58,309 nucleotides of DNA, from contig CAVHCP010000005.1 of the NCBI GenBank assembly GCA_963634825.1, positions 1 through 58,309 on the forward strand, read 5' to 3'. This DNA is from Gallibacter sp963634825. GTDB taxonomy: Bacteria; Bacillota; Clostridia; Peptostreptococcales; Anaerovoracaceae. The notes below the pieces were generated by a model. The model saw only the letters and a list, made by a program, of their open reading frames with translations, was not told the origin of the DNA and did not search any database. Shown here in pieces: positions 48,072 through 56,727 of this stretch (positions are counted from its first letter, which is position 1; every line of letters starts with the position of its first letter). The position numbers and the translations under genes were made by a program.

Positions 48072-50000
48072 ATGGAATACAGAAGCATGTTTTCACCTAT
48101 TAAAATAGGTACAGTACAGATAAAAAACCGTTTTGCGGTTCCTCCTATGGGTAATAATTTTGCCAATACAGACGGTAGCCTCAGCGAGAGATCAAAGGCA
48201 TACTATGGTGCAAGAGCAAAAGGAGGCTTTGGCCTTATCACTATCGAATCAACAGTTGTTTATGAGAAGGCTAAGGGCGGTCCAAGAAAGCCATGTCTTT
48301 TCAATGACAGTACAGTTGACAGCTTCAAGATGGTTGCAGACGAGTGTCACAAATACGGTGCTAAGGTTTCTATACAGCTTCAGCACGCAGGCCCTGAGGG
48401 CAACTCGAAGCTTACAGGTTATCCGCTTCAGGCGGCAAGCCCTATACCGGCGGCGCTTGGCAGAGAGGTTCCGGAAGCTATTTCAAATGAAGAAATCTAT
48501 CAGCTTATCGAATGCTACGGCGATGCGGCCGCACGTGCACAAAAGGCAGGCATAGATATGGTAGAAGTACATTGTGCTCATGGTTATTTGGTAAGCACAT
48601 TTATCTCATCGCGTACAAATAAACGCCTTGATGAGTTTGGCGGTTGCTTCGAAAATAGGATGCGTTTGCCAAGACTTATCATAGAAAATATCAGAAAGAA
48701 GACAGGAGATACACTTCCGATTTTATGCAGAATTAACGGAAGCGATGATGTGGACGGCGGTCAGTCTGCGCAGGATGCGGCTGCGGTAGCTGCTTACCTC
48801 GAAGAGGCATGCGGCGTTGACGGCATTCATGTTAGCCGTGCCGTACACCTTCATGACGAATTTATGTGGGCACCGGGCATCTTGCACGGCGGTTTCAATG
48901 AACCGTTTTTCACAGAGATAAAGAAGGGCGTAACAGTGCCTGTTATCGCAGTAGGTCGTTTTACAGAGCCTCAGTTTGCGGAGCTTGCAGTAAGGGAAGG
49001 CAAAGCTGATATCATTGCTTTTGGTCGTCAGAGCATTGCAGATCCGGAGCTTCCTATCAAAGCGGCAGAAGGTCGTCTTGAGGAGCTCACACCTTGCATC
49101 GGTTGTCTGCTCGGATGTGTGCCAAATATGTTTAAGGGCGAGCCTATCAGGTGCCTTGTAAATCCTACAGTAGGCAGAGAAGCTGAGATCGTACCTGCAG
49201 AGACAAAGAAAAATGTCGCTGTTATCGGTGGTGGTCCAGGCGGACTTTATGCGGCATATATATCAGCTCTTCGTGGTCACAATGTTAAACTTTTCGAAAA
49301 AGGCGATCAGCTTGGAGGCAACTTCCGCATTGCGGCTTATCCTCCGGGAAAAGGAGACCTTACAGCGGCTATTCGCAACATGATTGTTAAATGCCAACTC
49401 AACGGAGTTGAAATCAAAACAAATACAGAAGTGACACCTGAGCTTCTCAAGGAATTGAAGCCGGATGTAGCTATCCTTGCAACAGGATCGACTCCGTTGA
49501 TTCTTCCTATAAAGGGTCTATCGGAATGTGGTTATATAACAGCTCACGATATGCTCGAGGGTAAGGCAGAGATTGGCGAAAAAGCACTCGTAGTAGGTGG
49601 CGGAATGGTAGGCTGTGAGGCAGCAGAATTCCTAGCAGAAAGAGGCCACAAGGTAGCAATCATAGAAATGAAGGATGTTATAGGAGCAGATATCGTTCCT
49701 GAGAATAAGCCATTCCTATTTGCAAGCTTAGAGGAGCACCAAGCCGATTTAAGAGCGGGCGCAAAGGTAAGCGAGTTCTTTACAGACGGAGTTTCCTATA
49801 CTCTTGCCGACGGTACAGAGGGCGAGCTCAGAGGCTTTGATAATGTCATCCTTGCTATGGGCTCAAGAAGCTACAACCCTCTCAAGGAGGTTGTAAAGGA
49901 ATTTGTTCCTGAAGTTATAGTTATCGGTGAAGCGGCAAAGTCTCCGGGTAATGCATGCATTGCTACAGGTGAAGCACTTAACGCGGCACTATCGATATAG
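48072..50000 (+). CDS. Old-yellow-enzyme-type flavin/Fe-S oxidoreductase (enoate reductase-like)
   Basis: 642 residues in the architecture of 2,4-dienoyl-CoA reductase FadH and enoate reductase: an FMN TIM barrel (1-330, with 'QLQHAG' and 'EVHCAHGYLVSTFIS'), a [4Fe-4S] motif C-x2-C-x3-C ('CIGCLLGC' plus a later Cys), then FAD ('AVIGGGPGGLYAA') and NAD(P) ('VVGGGMVGCE') binding domains. Such enzymes reduce C=C bonds conjugated to a carboxyl or carbonyl. Shikimate and 3-dehydroshikimate have exactly such a bond, so it could reduce them as an electron sink (inference). It is the last gene of the cluster, followed by the pyr promoter. Confidence 0.85.
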   Translation: MEYRSMFSPIKIGTVQIKNRFAVPPMGNNFANTDGSLSERSKAYYGARAKGGFGLITIESTVVYEKAKGGPRKPCLFNDSTVDSFKMVADECHKYGAKVSIQLQHAGPEGNSKLTGYPLQAASPIPAALGREVPEAISNEEIYQLIECYGDAAARAQKAGIDMVEVHCAHGYLVSTFISSRTNKRLDEFGGCFENRMRLPRLIIENIRKKTGDTLPILCRINGSDDVDGGQSAQDAAAVAAYLEEACGVDGIHVSRAVHLHDEFMWAPGILHGGFNEPFFTEIKKGVTVPVIAVGRFTEPQFAELAVREGKADIIAFGRQSIADPELPIKAAEGRLEELTPCIGCLLGCVPNMFKGEPIRCLVNPTVGREAEIVPAETKKNVAVIGGGPGGLYAAYISALRGHNVKLFEKGDQLGGNFRIAAYPPGKGDLTAAIRNMIVKCQLNGVEIKTNTEVTPELLKELKPDVAILATGSTPLILPIKGLSECGYITAHDMLEGKAEIGEKALVVGGGMVGCEAAEFLAERGHKVAIIEMKDVIGADIVPENKPFLFASLEEHQADLRAGAKVSEFFTDGVSYTLADGTEGELRGFDNVILAMGSRSYNPLKEVVKEFVPEVIVIGEAAKSPGNACIATGEALNAALSI

Positions 50001-50059
50001 ATTAAATCTATACAACATATAAATTTGCGTAAAAAATCTATATAACAACAAAAATCATA

Positions 50060-50087
50060 TTGTAAAAAAATCTCCGTATGGTACAAT
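50060..50087 (+). promoter_or_regulatory. Promoter of the pyrimidine operon
   Basis: TTGTAA (50060-50065), spacer 16, TACAAT (50082-50087). The leader to the ATG at 50161 is about 67 bases. I see no PyrR-binding loop or attenuator in it. Confidence 0.65.
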
Positions 50088-50160
50088 AGTAAAAATAAAA
50101 TTTTGAACATTCTAACAGGAAACCTTTTGGTGAAACATTAGCGAAGCAGAAAGGGATAAG

Positions 50161-51051
50161 ATGAACAAAAATAGTCTATTGCGTATACGAGATTTATCGA
50201 AAAAAGAGATACAAAGCATCTTACAAGATGCACAAGATTTTTATTCTTTACATAAAGATTGGCAATTACCTAAACGAAAGTTGGTTGCTAATCTTTTTTT
50301 TGAGCCCAGCACAAGGACGCATTATTCGTTTGCATCGGCTCAGCTCCAGCTGGGATGCAAGGTAGAGGATTTTACCGCAGAGGGCAGCAGTGTCGAAAAA
50401 GGCGAAACGCTATATGATACCGTCAAGACATTTGAAAGTATCGGATATGATGCGGTAGTCATAAGACACAAAAAGGACGAATATTTTAAAGAGCTTGAGA
50501 ATATAAACATACCGATAATAAATGCGGGCGACGGAGCGGGCAATCATCCGACACAGTGCTTACTCGACCTACTTACAATAAAGCAGGAGTTTGGGCATTT
50601 TGAGGGCATAAAATTGGCAATTATCGGTGATATAAAGCATTCGAGGGTTGCGGCTTCAAACAAGGAAGCGATGGAAATGCTCGGTGGTAAGTGCTTATTT
50701 GCAGGACCTTTGCAGTGGCAAAGAGACGGCTACGAGCATATAGAAATCGACGATGCGATAAAGTGGGCTGATGTCGTGATGATGCTTAGGATCCAAAAGG
50801 AAAGGCACAGCGCAGCGATGGATATGACAGATAGCGAGTATCTAAATATGTACGGTCTTACAAAAAAGAGAGCCGAGGCGATGCAAAAGCATGCGATCAT
50901 CATGCACCCTGCGCCTGTGAACCGTGGAGTAGAGATAGATACAAGCCTTGTAGAAGCACAAAACAGCAGGATATTTAAGCAGATGTCAAACGGCGTGCTC
51001 GTCAGGAAGGCGGCAATCAAAAGAGCGTTTGGAATAAAGGATTGGGAATAA
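50161..51051 (+). CDS. pyrB: Aspartate carbamoyltransferase catalytic subunit
   Basis: Joins carbamoyl phosphate with aspartate in pyrimidine synthesis. 296 residues with the carbamoyl-phosphate loop 'FFEPSTRTHYSF' (47-58), 'HPTQCLLDL' and 'HPAPVNRGVEI'. No pyrI regulatory gene accompanies it, so the enzyme is likely a simple trimer. First gene of pyrBC-carAB-pyrKD; pyrC begins 1 base after its stop. Confidence 0.96.
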   Translation: MNKNSLLRIRDLSKKEIQSILQDAQDFYSLHKDWQLPKRKLVANLFFEPSTRTHYSFASAQLQLGCKVEDFTAEGSSVEKGETLYDTVKTFESIGYDAVVIRHKKDEYFKELENINIPIINAGDGAGNHPTQCLLDLLTIKQEFGHFEGIKLAIIGDIKHSRVAASNKEAMEMLGGKCLFAGPLQWQRDGYEHIEIDDAIKWADVVMMLRIQKERHSAAMDMTDSEYLNMYGLTKKRAEAMQKHAIIMHPAPVNRGVEIDTSLVEAQNSRIFKQMSNGVLVRKAAIKRAFGIKDWE

Positions 51052-51052
51052 A

Positions 51053-52411
51053 ATGAAGCTTATAAAAAATGCAAATGCACTTATAGACAATCAAATAAAA
51101 AGAGCTGATATATTATTTGACGAGACTTCAATTAAAAAAATCATAACATATCCAGAGAATGCTGAGGCAGAGGCAAAGGCAAATAACTCAGTAAATAACA
51201 CAGCAAATACTGCAGCAAAGAACCCGGAAAGCGACATCGACGAAATAATAGATGCAAGCGGTCTTTTGTGCATACCGGGACTTATAGATGTGCATGTACA
51301 TTTAAGAGAGCCGGGGTTTATACAAAAGGAAACTATCAAAACAGGCACTATGGCGGCCGCACGAGGCGGATTTACGACAATTATGGCAATGCCGAATGTC
51401 TATCCATTCCCTGACAATGTGGAGACTATAAAAAAATACAAAGAGCTTATAAAAAAGGAAGCCGTCATAGATGTAGTGCCGTATGCGTGCATAACAAACG
51501 GCGAGGATGGCAAAGAGCCAACGGATATTGAGGCAATTAGTAAAGAGGGCATAAGAGCCTTTAGCGATGACGGAGTAGGCGTACAAAATGATGAGATTAT
51601 GCGGGAGGCTATGAGGCTTGCAAAGGCAAATGATTGTATGATAGCAGCTCATACCGAGGATATGCATTACCGCAAAGAAGGATCTTGCATAAATGACGGT
51701 CCAAAGGCAAGAGAACTTGGAGTTGTGGGCATTCCAAACGAATGCGAATATAAGCAGCTCGAAAGGGATTTAAAGCTTGCTAAGGAAACAAAAGTAAAAT
51801 ATCACTGCTGTCATATGTCCGCAAGGCAAAGCGTAGAGCTTCTAAGAGAATACAAAGCAAAAGGTTTAGATATTTCGGGTGAGGTTGCGGCACATCATCT
51901 GCTTTTGACAGAGGATGATATAAAAAGCATATATGACACAAATCTCAAGATGAATCCGCCACTGAGGACAGAAGCAGACAGACAATCGCTTTTAGAAGGT
52001 CTCTTAGACGGCACGATAGATATGATAGCAAGCGACCATGCGCCTCATACAGAAGAAGAAAAGGCAAAAAAACTGCCGGATGCACCATTTGGCATAGTTT
52101 CGCTCGAAACTTCATTTGCAATGCTTTATACAGGGCTTGTAAAGACAGGGCAACTTTCGATAGCAAAGCTCATAGAGCTTATGAGTAAAAGACCGGCAAA
52201 GAGATTTTTTACAGATAAAAGAGGCGAGCTTAAGGAAGGCTATAGAGCCGATATTGTGTTGATAGATACAAAAAACGAATTTGTAATAGATAAAAGTAAA
52301 TTTCGCTCCAAGGGCAAAAATACGCCATTTGACGGGCAGAGATGTTTTGGAAAGGTCATAAAGACATTTGCGGCCGGCAGACTTGTTTATGACGATTTAG
52401 CAAAAGAGTAA
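51053..52411 (+). CDS. pyrC: Dihydroorotase with a low-complexity insertion
   Basis: 452 residues of the type I dihydroorotase family. Zinc ligands H81 and H83 in 'DVHVHLREPG', later His in 'AAHTED' and 'YHCCHMS', and Asp in 'ASDHAPHTEEE'. Residues about 35-62 hold an Ala/Asn/Glu-rich stretch ('AKANNSVNNTANTAAKNPE') between the two halves of the N-terminal beta domain, where relatives have a short turn. This makes the protein about 25 residues longer than usual. Catalyses ring closure of carbamoyl aspartate. Confidence 0.93.
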   Translation: MKLIKNANALIDNQIKRADILFDETSIKKIITYPENAEAEAKANNSVNNTANTAAKNPESDIDEIIDASGLLCIPGLIDVHVHLREPGFIQKETIKTGTMAAARGGFTTIMAMPNVYPFPDNVETIKKYKELIKKEAVIDVVPYACITNGEDGKEPTDIEAISKEGIRAFSDDGVGVQNDEIMREAMRLAKANDCMIAAHTEDMHYRKEGSCINDGPKARELGVVGIPNECEYKQLERDLKLAKETKVKYHCCHMSARQSVELLREYKAKGLDISGEVAAHHLLLTEDDIKSIYDTNLKMNPPLRTEADRQSLLEGLLDGTIDMIASDHAPHTEEEKAKKLPDAPFGIVSLETSFAMLYTGLVKTGQLSIAKLIELMSKRPAKRFFTDKRGELKEGYRADIVLIDTKNEFVIDKSKFRSKGKNTPFDGQRCFGKVIKTFAAGRLVYDDLAKE

Positions 52412-52445
52412 ATAATTAAATGCATATAGACAGGAGGTAAGAAAA

Positions 52446-53522
52446 TTGAAACGATTATTGATTTTAGAGGACGGTAGCGTCTACAAGGGAGAAGCCTTTG
52501 GCGGCAATAACTTTAGAGTAGGCGAGCTTATATTCCAGACAGGGATGTGCGGTTATCAGGAAACGATTTCCGATATGGCATATTATGGTCAGATAGTTAT
52601 GATGACATTTCCAAGCCTCGGAGGTACAGGCATAAACAGGGATGATTTTGAGAGTATGGCACCTCAGCTCTTTGGTATAATTGTGAAAGAATATTGTGAA
52701 TATCCAAGTAATTTCAGATCGGAGATGACAATAGACGAATATTTGAAGCTAAAAAACATCCCCGGCATTTGTGATATAGATACGAGAGAAATTACAAGAA
52801 AGATTAGAAAAAACGGAGTTATGAAGGCTGTTATGGCTGACGAAAATGCGGATGTTGATGCCATAGTTAAAAAGCTTTCGGAGGCAAAAGATGTTACCGA
52901 CGGCGTGAGCCTCATCTCGACAACAAAGCCGTATGCTATTCCAAATAGAAGCGGTAAAAAAATAGTTATGCTCGATCTTGGTGCAAAATATGCGCTTACA
53001 AGAGAGCTAAATAAGAGAGGCTGCGAGATTGTAACTATGCCATATGATGCTAAAGTTACGGAAATAAAGGCTTTAAATCCTGACGGGCTTGTTATTTCAA
53101 ACGGACCGGGGATTCCTGCATACATCAAGGAGACAGTAGCAAATGTGAGCGAGCTTGCAAAGGAAATGCCGATACTTGGTGTAGGTCTTGGGCACCTTGT
53201 GATAGGCGAGGCTTTTGGTGCAAAGACAAATGAAATGAAATTCGGACATCATGGCAACAGCACGCCTATAGTAAATCTAAAAGCAAATCATGTGGAATTT
53301 ACAGCACAAAATCACAGGTTTGACATAGACGAAAAATCACTTGCAAATACGGGCTTTGAGATAACTCATAGAGCGTTAAATGACAAGAGCATCGAGGGCA
53401 TCAGACATAAGGAACTCGATATAATCGGCGTACAATTTAGCCCGGAGGCATCACCCGGGGCAGACGATACGATGTACATATTTGACGAATTTGTGGATAT
53501 GCTGAGAAAGGAAGTGAAATAA
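52446..53522 (+). CDS. carA: Carbamoyl-phosphate synthase small subunit, glutaminase residues lost
   Basis: 358 residues, TTG start after AGGAGG. The N-terminal domain looks normal ('LEDGSVYKGEAFG', 'FQTGMCGYQET'). The C-terminal class I glutamine amidotransferase domain lacks its key residues: the nucleophile Cys is Gly247 (in 'LGVGLGHLVIG', usually GICLGHQ), the catalytic His is Ser332 (in 'VQFSPEASPG', usually VQYHPEASPG), and the oxyanion-loop SNGPGDP reads SNGPGIP. Glu334 remains. The fold-keeping motifs 'MKFGHHG' and 'TAQNH' are retained and the frame is intact, so the protein is probably made and structural. It should not hydrolyse glutamine; the synthase would use free ammonia. Confidence 0.93.
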   Translation: MKRLLILEDGSVYKGEAFGGNNFRVGELIFQTGMCGYQETISDMAYYGQIVMMTFPSLGGTGINRDDFESMAPQLFGIIVKEYCEYPSNFRSEMTIDEYLKLKNIPGICDIDTREITRKIRKNGVMKAVMADENADVDAIVKKLSEAKDVTDGVSLISTTKPYAIPNRSGKKIVMLDLGAKYALTRELNKRGCEIVTMPYDAKVTEIKALNPDGLVISNGPGIPAYIKETVANVSELAKEMPILGVGLGHLVIGEAFGAKTNEMKFGHHGNSTPIVNLKANHVEFTAQNHRFDIDEKSLANTGFEITHRALNDKSIEGIRHKELDIIGVQFSPEASPGADDTMYIFDEFVDMLRKEVK

Positions 53523-53523
53523 C

Positions 53524-56500
53524 ATGCCAAAAAGGGAAGATATAAAAAAGATATTAGTTATAGGCTCGGGTCCAATCGTTATAGGACAGGCGGCAGAATT
53601 CGATTATGCGGGCACACAGGCTTGCCAGTCTCTGAGAGAGGAAGGATATGAGGTAGTGCTTATAAACTCAAATCCTGCGACAATTATGACTGATACAGCA
53701 GTAGCCGACAAAGTTTATATAGAGCCACTTACGCTTGATTTTGCAAGCAGGATTATATATAAGGAGAGACCTGATGCGGTGCTCGGTTCACTCGGCGGTC
53801 AGACAGGTCTAAATCTCGTAGTTGAACTTGCGGAAAGTGGCATACTCGAGGAGTACGGAGTTGAGGTGCTTGGCACGGAGCTTGATGCGATCGAAAAGGC
53901 AGAGGACAGAGATAAGTTTAGAGAGCTGATGTTTGAAATAGGAGAGCCGGTACCAGAAAGCGTCATCGTACATACAACAGCAGAAGCGCTTGAGTTTGTG
54001 GAAAGCAACGGATATCCCGTAGTCGTAAGACCGGCCTTTACACTCGGTGGTACAGGCGGTGGCTTTGCTCACAACGAAAAGGAGCTTGTTGCGATATGCG
54101 ATAACGGTCTAAAAATTTCACCTGCACACCAGTGCTTGATAGAAAAGAGCATCGCAGGCTATAAAGAAATCGAATATGAGGTAATGCGTGACAATGCCGA
54201 CAATGCGATAGTAGTCTGCAATATGGAAAATGTCGACCCTGTAGGAATACATACAGGCGACTCTATAGTAGTTGCACCTACACAGACGTTGACAGACAGA
54301 GAATGCGGTATTATGAGGACTTCGGCTCTTAAAATAATAAGAGCACTAAAAATATGCGGGGGCTGCAATGTACAGCTTGCCCTTGATCCGCAGTCCTTTA
54401 AGTATTATGTAATAGAAGTAAATCCAAGAGTTTCGAGGTCGTCGGCACTTGCAAGTAAAGCGACAGGATATCCTATTGCCAAACTTGCGGCAAAGGTTGC
54501 AGTCGGCTTGACTCTTGATGAGATAATAAATCCTGTCACAAAGACAAGCTATGCGTGCGCAGAGCCTTGCATAGATTATGTAGTTGCTAAATTCCCGAGA
54601 TTCCCATTTGATAAATTCCCGAAGGCAGACAGGAGCCTTGGCACTCAGATGAAAGCAACAGGCGAGGTTATGTCGATAGGCAGGACATTTGATGAGGCAG
54701 TGCTAAAGGCAATACGCTCGCTTGAGATGAAAACAAATCACCTCATAAAAAAAGATGTAGAAGAGCTTACAACAGAAGAGCTGTTTAAAAAGCTTGAGGC
54801 AAACGACGACGAGAGAATCTATGTCATAACAGCACTTTTGAGAAGAGGAGTTTCGGTCGATGAAATCTTTGAAATAACAATGATGGATAGATTTTTCCTA
54901 AGCAAGTTTAAGTCTATCGTAGATTATGAAAAGGTAATAAAAGAAAACAAGCTCGACAAGGATGTTTTGAGAACTGCTAAAAAGAGGGGCTTCTCGGATG
55001 CTTATATTGCAGGCGTTTGGGAGATAGACGAAAAAGAGCTTTACGATTTTAGAAAGGCAAATGACATAATGCCTGTCTACAAAATGGTAGATACATGTGC
55101 CGCAGAATACGAATCAAATACACCATATCTCTACTCGACATACGAAAACGAAAATGAGTCTGTGCGAAGCGAAAATAAAAAGATAATAGTTCTCGGCTCA
55201 GGTCCTATAAGGATAGGACAGGGCGTTGAGTTTGACTATGCGACAGTACACTGCATAAAGACCTTGCATGAGTGCGGATATGAGGCAATCATCATAAATA
55301 ACAATCCGGAGACTGTTTCAACTGATTATTCGATATCTGACAAGCTTTATTTTGAGCCACTTACAATAGAGGATGTAATGCATGTTATCGACTTAGAGCA
55401 ACCAATGGGCGTGATAGTACAGTTCGGTGGACAGACTGCTATAAATCTTGCAGACAAACTTGTGGAGCGAGGAGTAAAAATACTCGGTACAACGCTCGAA
55501 NNNNNNNNNNNNNNNNNNNNNNNNNNNNNNNNNNNNNNNNNNNNNNNNNNNNNNNNNNNNNNNNNNNNNNNNNNNNNNNNNNNNNNNNNNNNNNNNNNNN
55601 NNNNNNNNNNNNNNNNNNNNNNNNNNNNNNNNNNNNNNNNNNNNNNNNNNNNNNNNNNNNNNNNNNNNNNNNNNNNNNNNNNNNNNNNNNNNNNNNNNNN
55701 NNNNNNNNNNNNNNNNNNNNNNNNNNNNNNNNNNNNNNNNNNNNNNNNNNNNNNNNNNNNNNNNNNNNNNNNNNNNNNNNNNNNNGAGGTGGATGCTATA
55801 TGTGACGGCGAAAATGTATATATACCGGGTATTATGGAGCATATAGAGAGAGCCGGAGTGCACTCGGGCGACTCGATTTCCGTATATCCTGCACCTACTA
55901 TTTCGCAAAAGGTAAAGGATACAATAAGCGAATATGCCATAAAAATAGGTAAGGGATTTAATTTTGTCGGACTTTTTAATATCCAGTTTATAGTTGATAA
56001 AACCGAAAATGTCTATGTGCTTGAGGTAAATCCTCGCTCATCGAGGACAGTGCCTTTCCTAAGCAAGATTACAGAAGTACCGATGAGCTATGTTGCGACA
56101 AAGTGCGTGCTTGGTCATTCCCTAAAGGAACAAGGATATAACGAGGGTGTCAAGGCGGAAAGCGACAGATACTTTGTAAAATCGCCTGTATTCTCGTTTG
56201 CAAAGCTGAGAAGCGTTGATACAGTGCTTGGACCTGAGATGAAATCAACAGGCGAGGCACTTGGCAGTGACAAAACTTTGAATAAGGCACTTTATAAAGC
56301 GCTTTTGGCAAGTGGTATCAAGGTGCCACTAAGGGGCAATGTGCTTATAACTGTTGCAGATAGCGATAAGGACGAAACATATAAGATAGCTAAGAGATTT
56401 TCGGACATCGGATATGGCATATATGCGACAAAGGGTACAGCAAAATACCTTCAGCAAAAGGGACTTTATGTCAGAGAGGCGGCTAAGGTCAACGAGGAAG

Positions 56501-56724
56501 GCAAAAATAATGTTCTTGATATCATAAGGCGTGGTCGCGTCAATTATGTAGTAAATACGATGAGCGAAAACAGAAACTCAAGTCAGGACGGATTTTCAAT
56601 CAGAAGGGTTGCCGCAGAAAATAACATCAGCTGCTTTACATCTCTTGATACAGCAGAAGCAATCCTTGGAGTTATAGAGGCACAGAGCTTTACTACAATA
56701 TCTATGGATGAAATAAAGGGTTAA
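53524..56724 (+). CDS. carB: Carbamoyl-phosphate synthase large subunit (with sequence gap)
   Basis: About 1066 residues, near the usual 1070. The two homologous halves each start with 'IGSGPIVIGQ' / 'LGSGPIRIGQ' and hold ATP-grasp domains, for bicarbonate and carbamate phosphorylation; an MGS-like regulatory domain follows from about 940 ('NVLITVADSDKDETYKIAKRF'). Residues 660-754 are unknown because of a 285-base run of N; the frame continues on both sides. The start is 1 base after carA's stop. With CarA's glutaminase predicted dead, this subunit would take ammonia from solution. Confidence 0.95.
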   Translation: MPKREDIKKILVIGSGPIVIGQAAEFDYAGTQACQSLREEGYEVVLINSNPATIMTDTAVADKVYIEPLTLDFASRIIYKERPDAVLGSLGGQTGLNLVVELAESGILEEYGVEVLGTELDAIEKAEDRDKFRELMFEIGEPVPESVIVHTTAEALEFVESNGYPVVVRPAFTLGGTGGGFAHNEKELVAICDNGLKISPAHQCLIEKSIAGYKEIEYEVMRDNADNAIVVCNMENVDPVGIHTGDSIVVAPTQTLTDRECGIMRTSALKIIRALKICGGCNVQLALDPQSFKYYVIEVNPRVSRSSALASKATGYPIAKLAAKVAVGLTLDEIINPVTKTSYACAEPCIDYVVAKFPRFPFDKFPKADRSLGTQMKATGEVMSIGRTFDEAVLKAIRSLEMKTNHLIKKDVEELTTEELFKKLEANDDERIYVITALLRRGVSVDEIFEITMMDRFFLSKFKSIVDYEKVIKENKLDKDVLRTAKKRGFSDAYIAGVWEIDEKELYDFRKANDIMPVYKMVDTCAAEYESNTPYLYSTYENENESVRSENKKIIVLGSGPIRIGQGVEFDYATVHCIKTLHECGYEAIIINNNPETVSTDYSISDKLYFEPLTIEDVMHVIDLEQPMGVIVQFGGQTAINLADKLVERGVKILGTTLEXXXXXXXXXXXXXXXXXXXXXXXXXXXXXXXXXXXXXXXXXXXXXXXXXXXXXXXXXXXXXXXXXXXXXXXXXXXXXXXXXXXXXXXXXXXXXXXEVDAICDGENVYIPGIMEHIERAGVHSGDSISVYPAPTISQKVKDTISEYAIKIGKGFNFVGLFNIQFIVDKTENVYVLEVNPRSSRTVPFLSKITEVPMSYVATKCVLGHSLKEQGYNEGVKAESDRYFVKSPVFSFAKLRSVDTVLGPEMKSTGEALGSDKTLNKALYKALLASGIKVPLRGNVLITVADSDKDETYKIAKRFSDIGYGIYATKGTAKYLQQKGLYVREAAKVNEEGKNNVLDIIRRGRVNYVVNTMSENRNSSQDGFSIRRVAAENNISCFTSLDTAEAILGVIEAQSFTTISMDEIKG
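55501..55785. other. Run of 285 N (unsequenced gap) within carB
   Basis: All bases are N. The length is exactly 95 codons, so the frame is kept and the total CarB length is normal. It covers part of the second ATP-grasp domain. Confidence 0.99.
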
Positions 56725-56727
56725 ATC

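Noticed and set aside
50088..50160. Possible PyrR attenuator before pyrB
   Set aside because: No PyrR anti-antiterminator consensus and no terminator with T-run in the 67-base leader.
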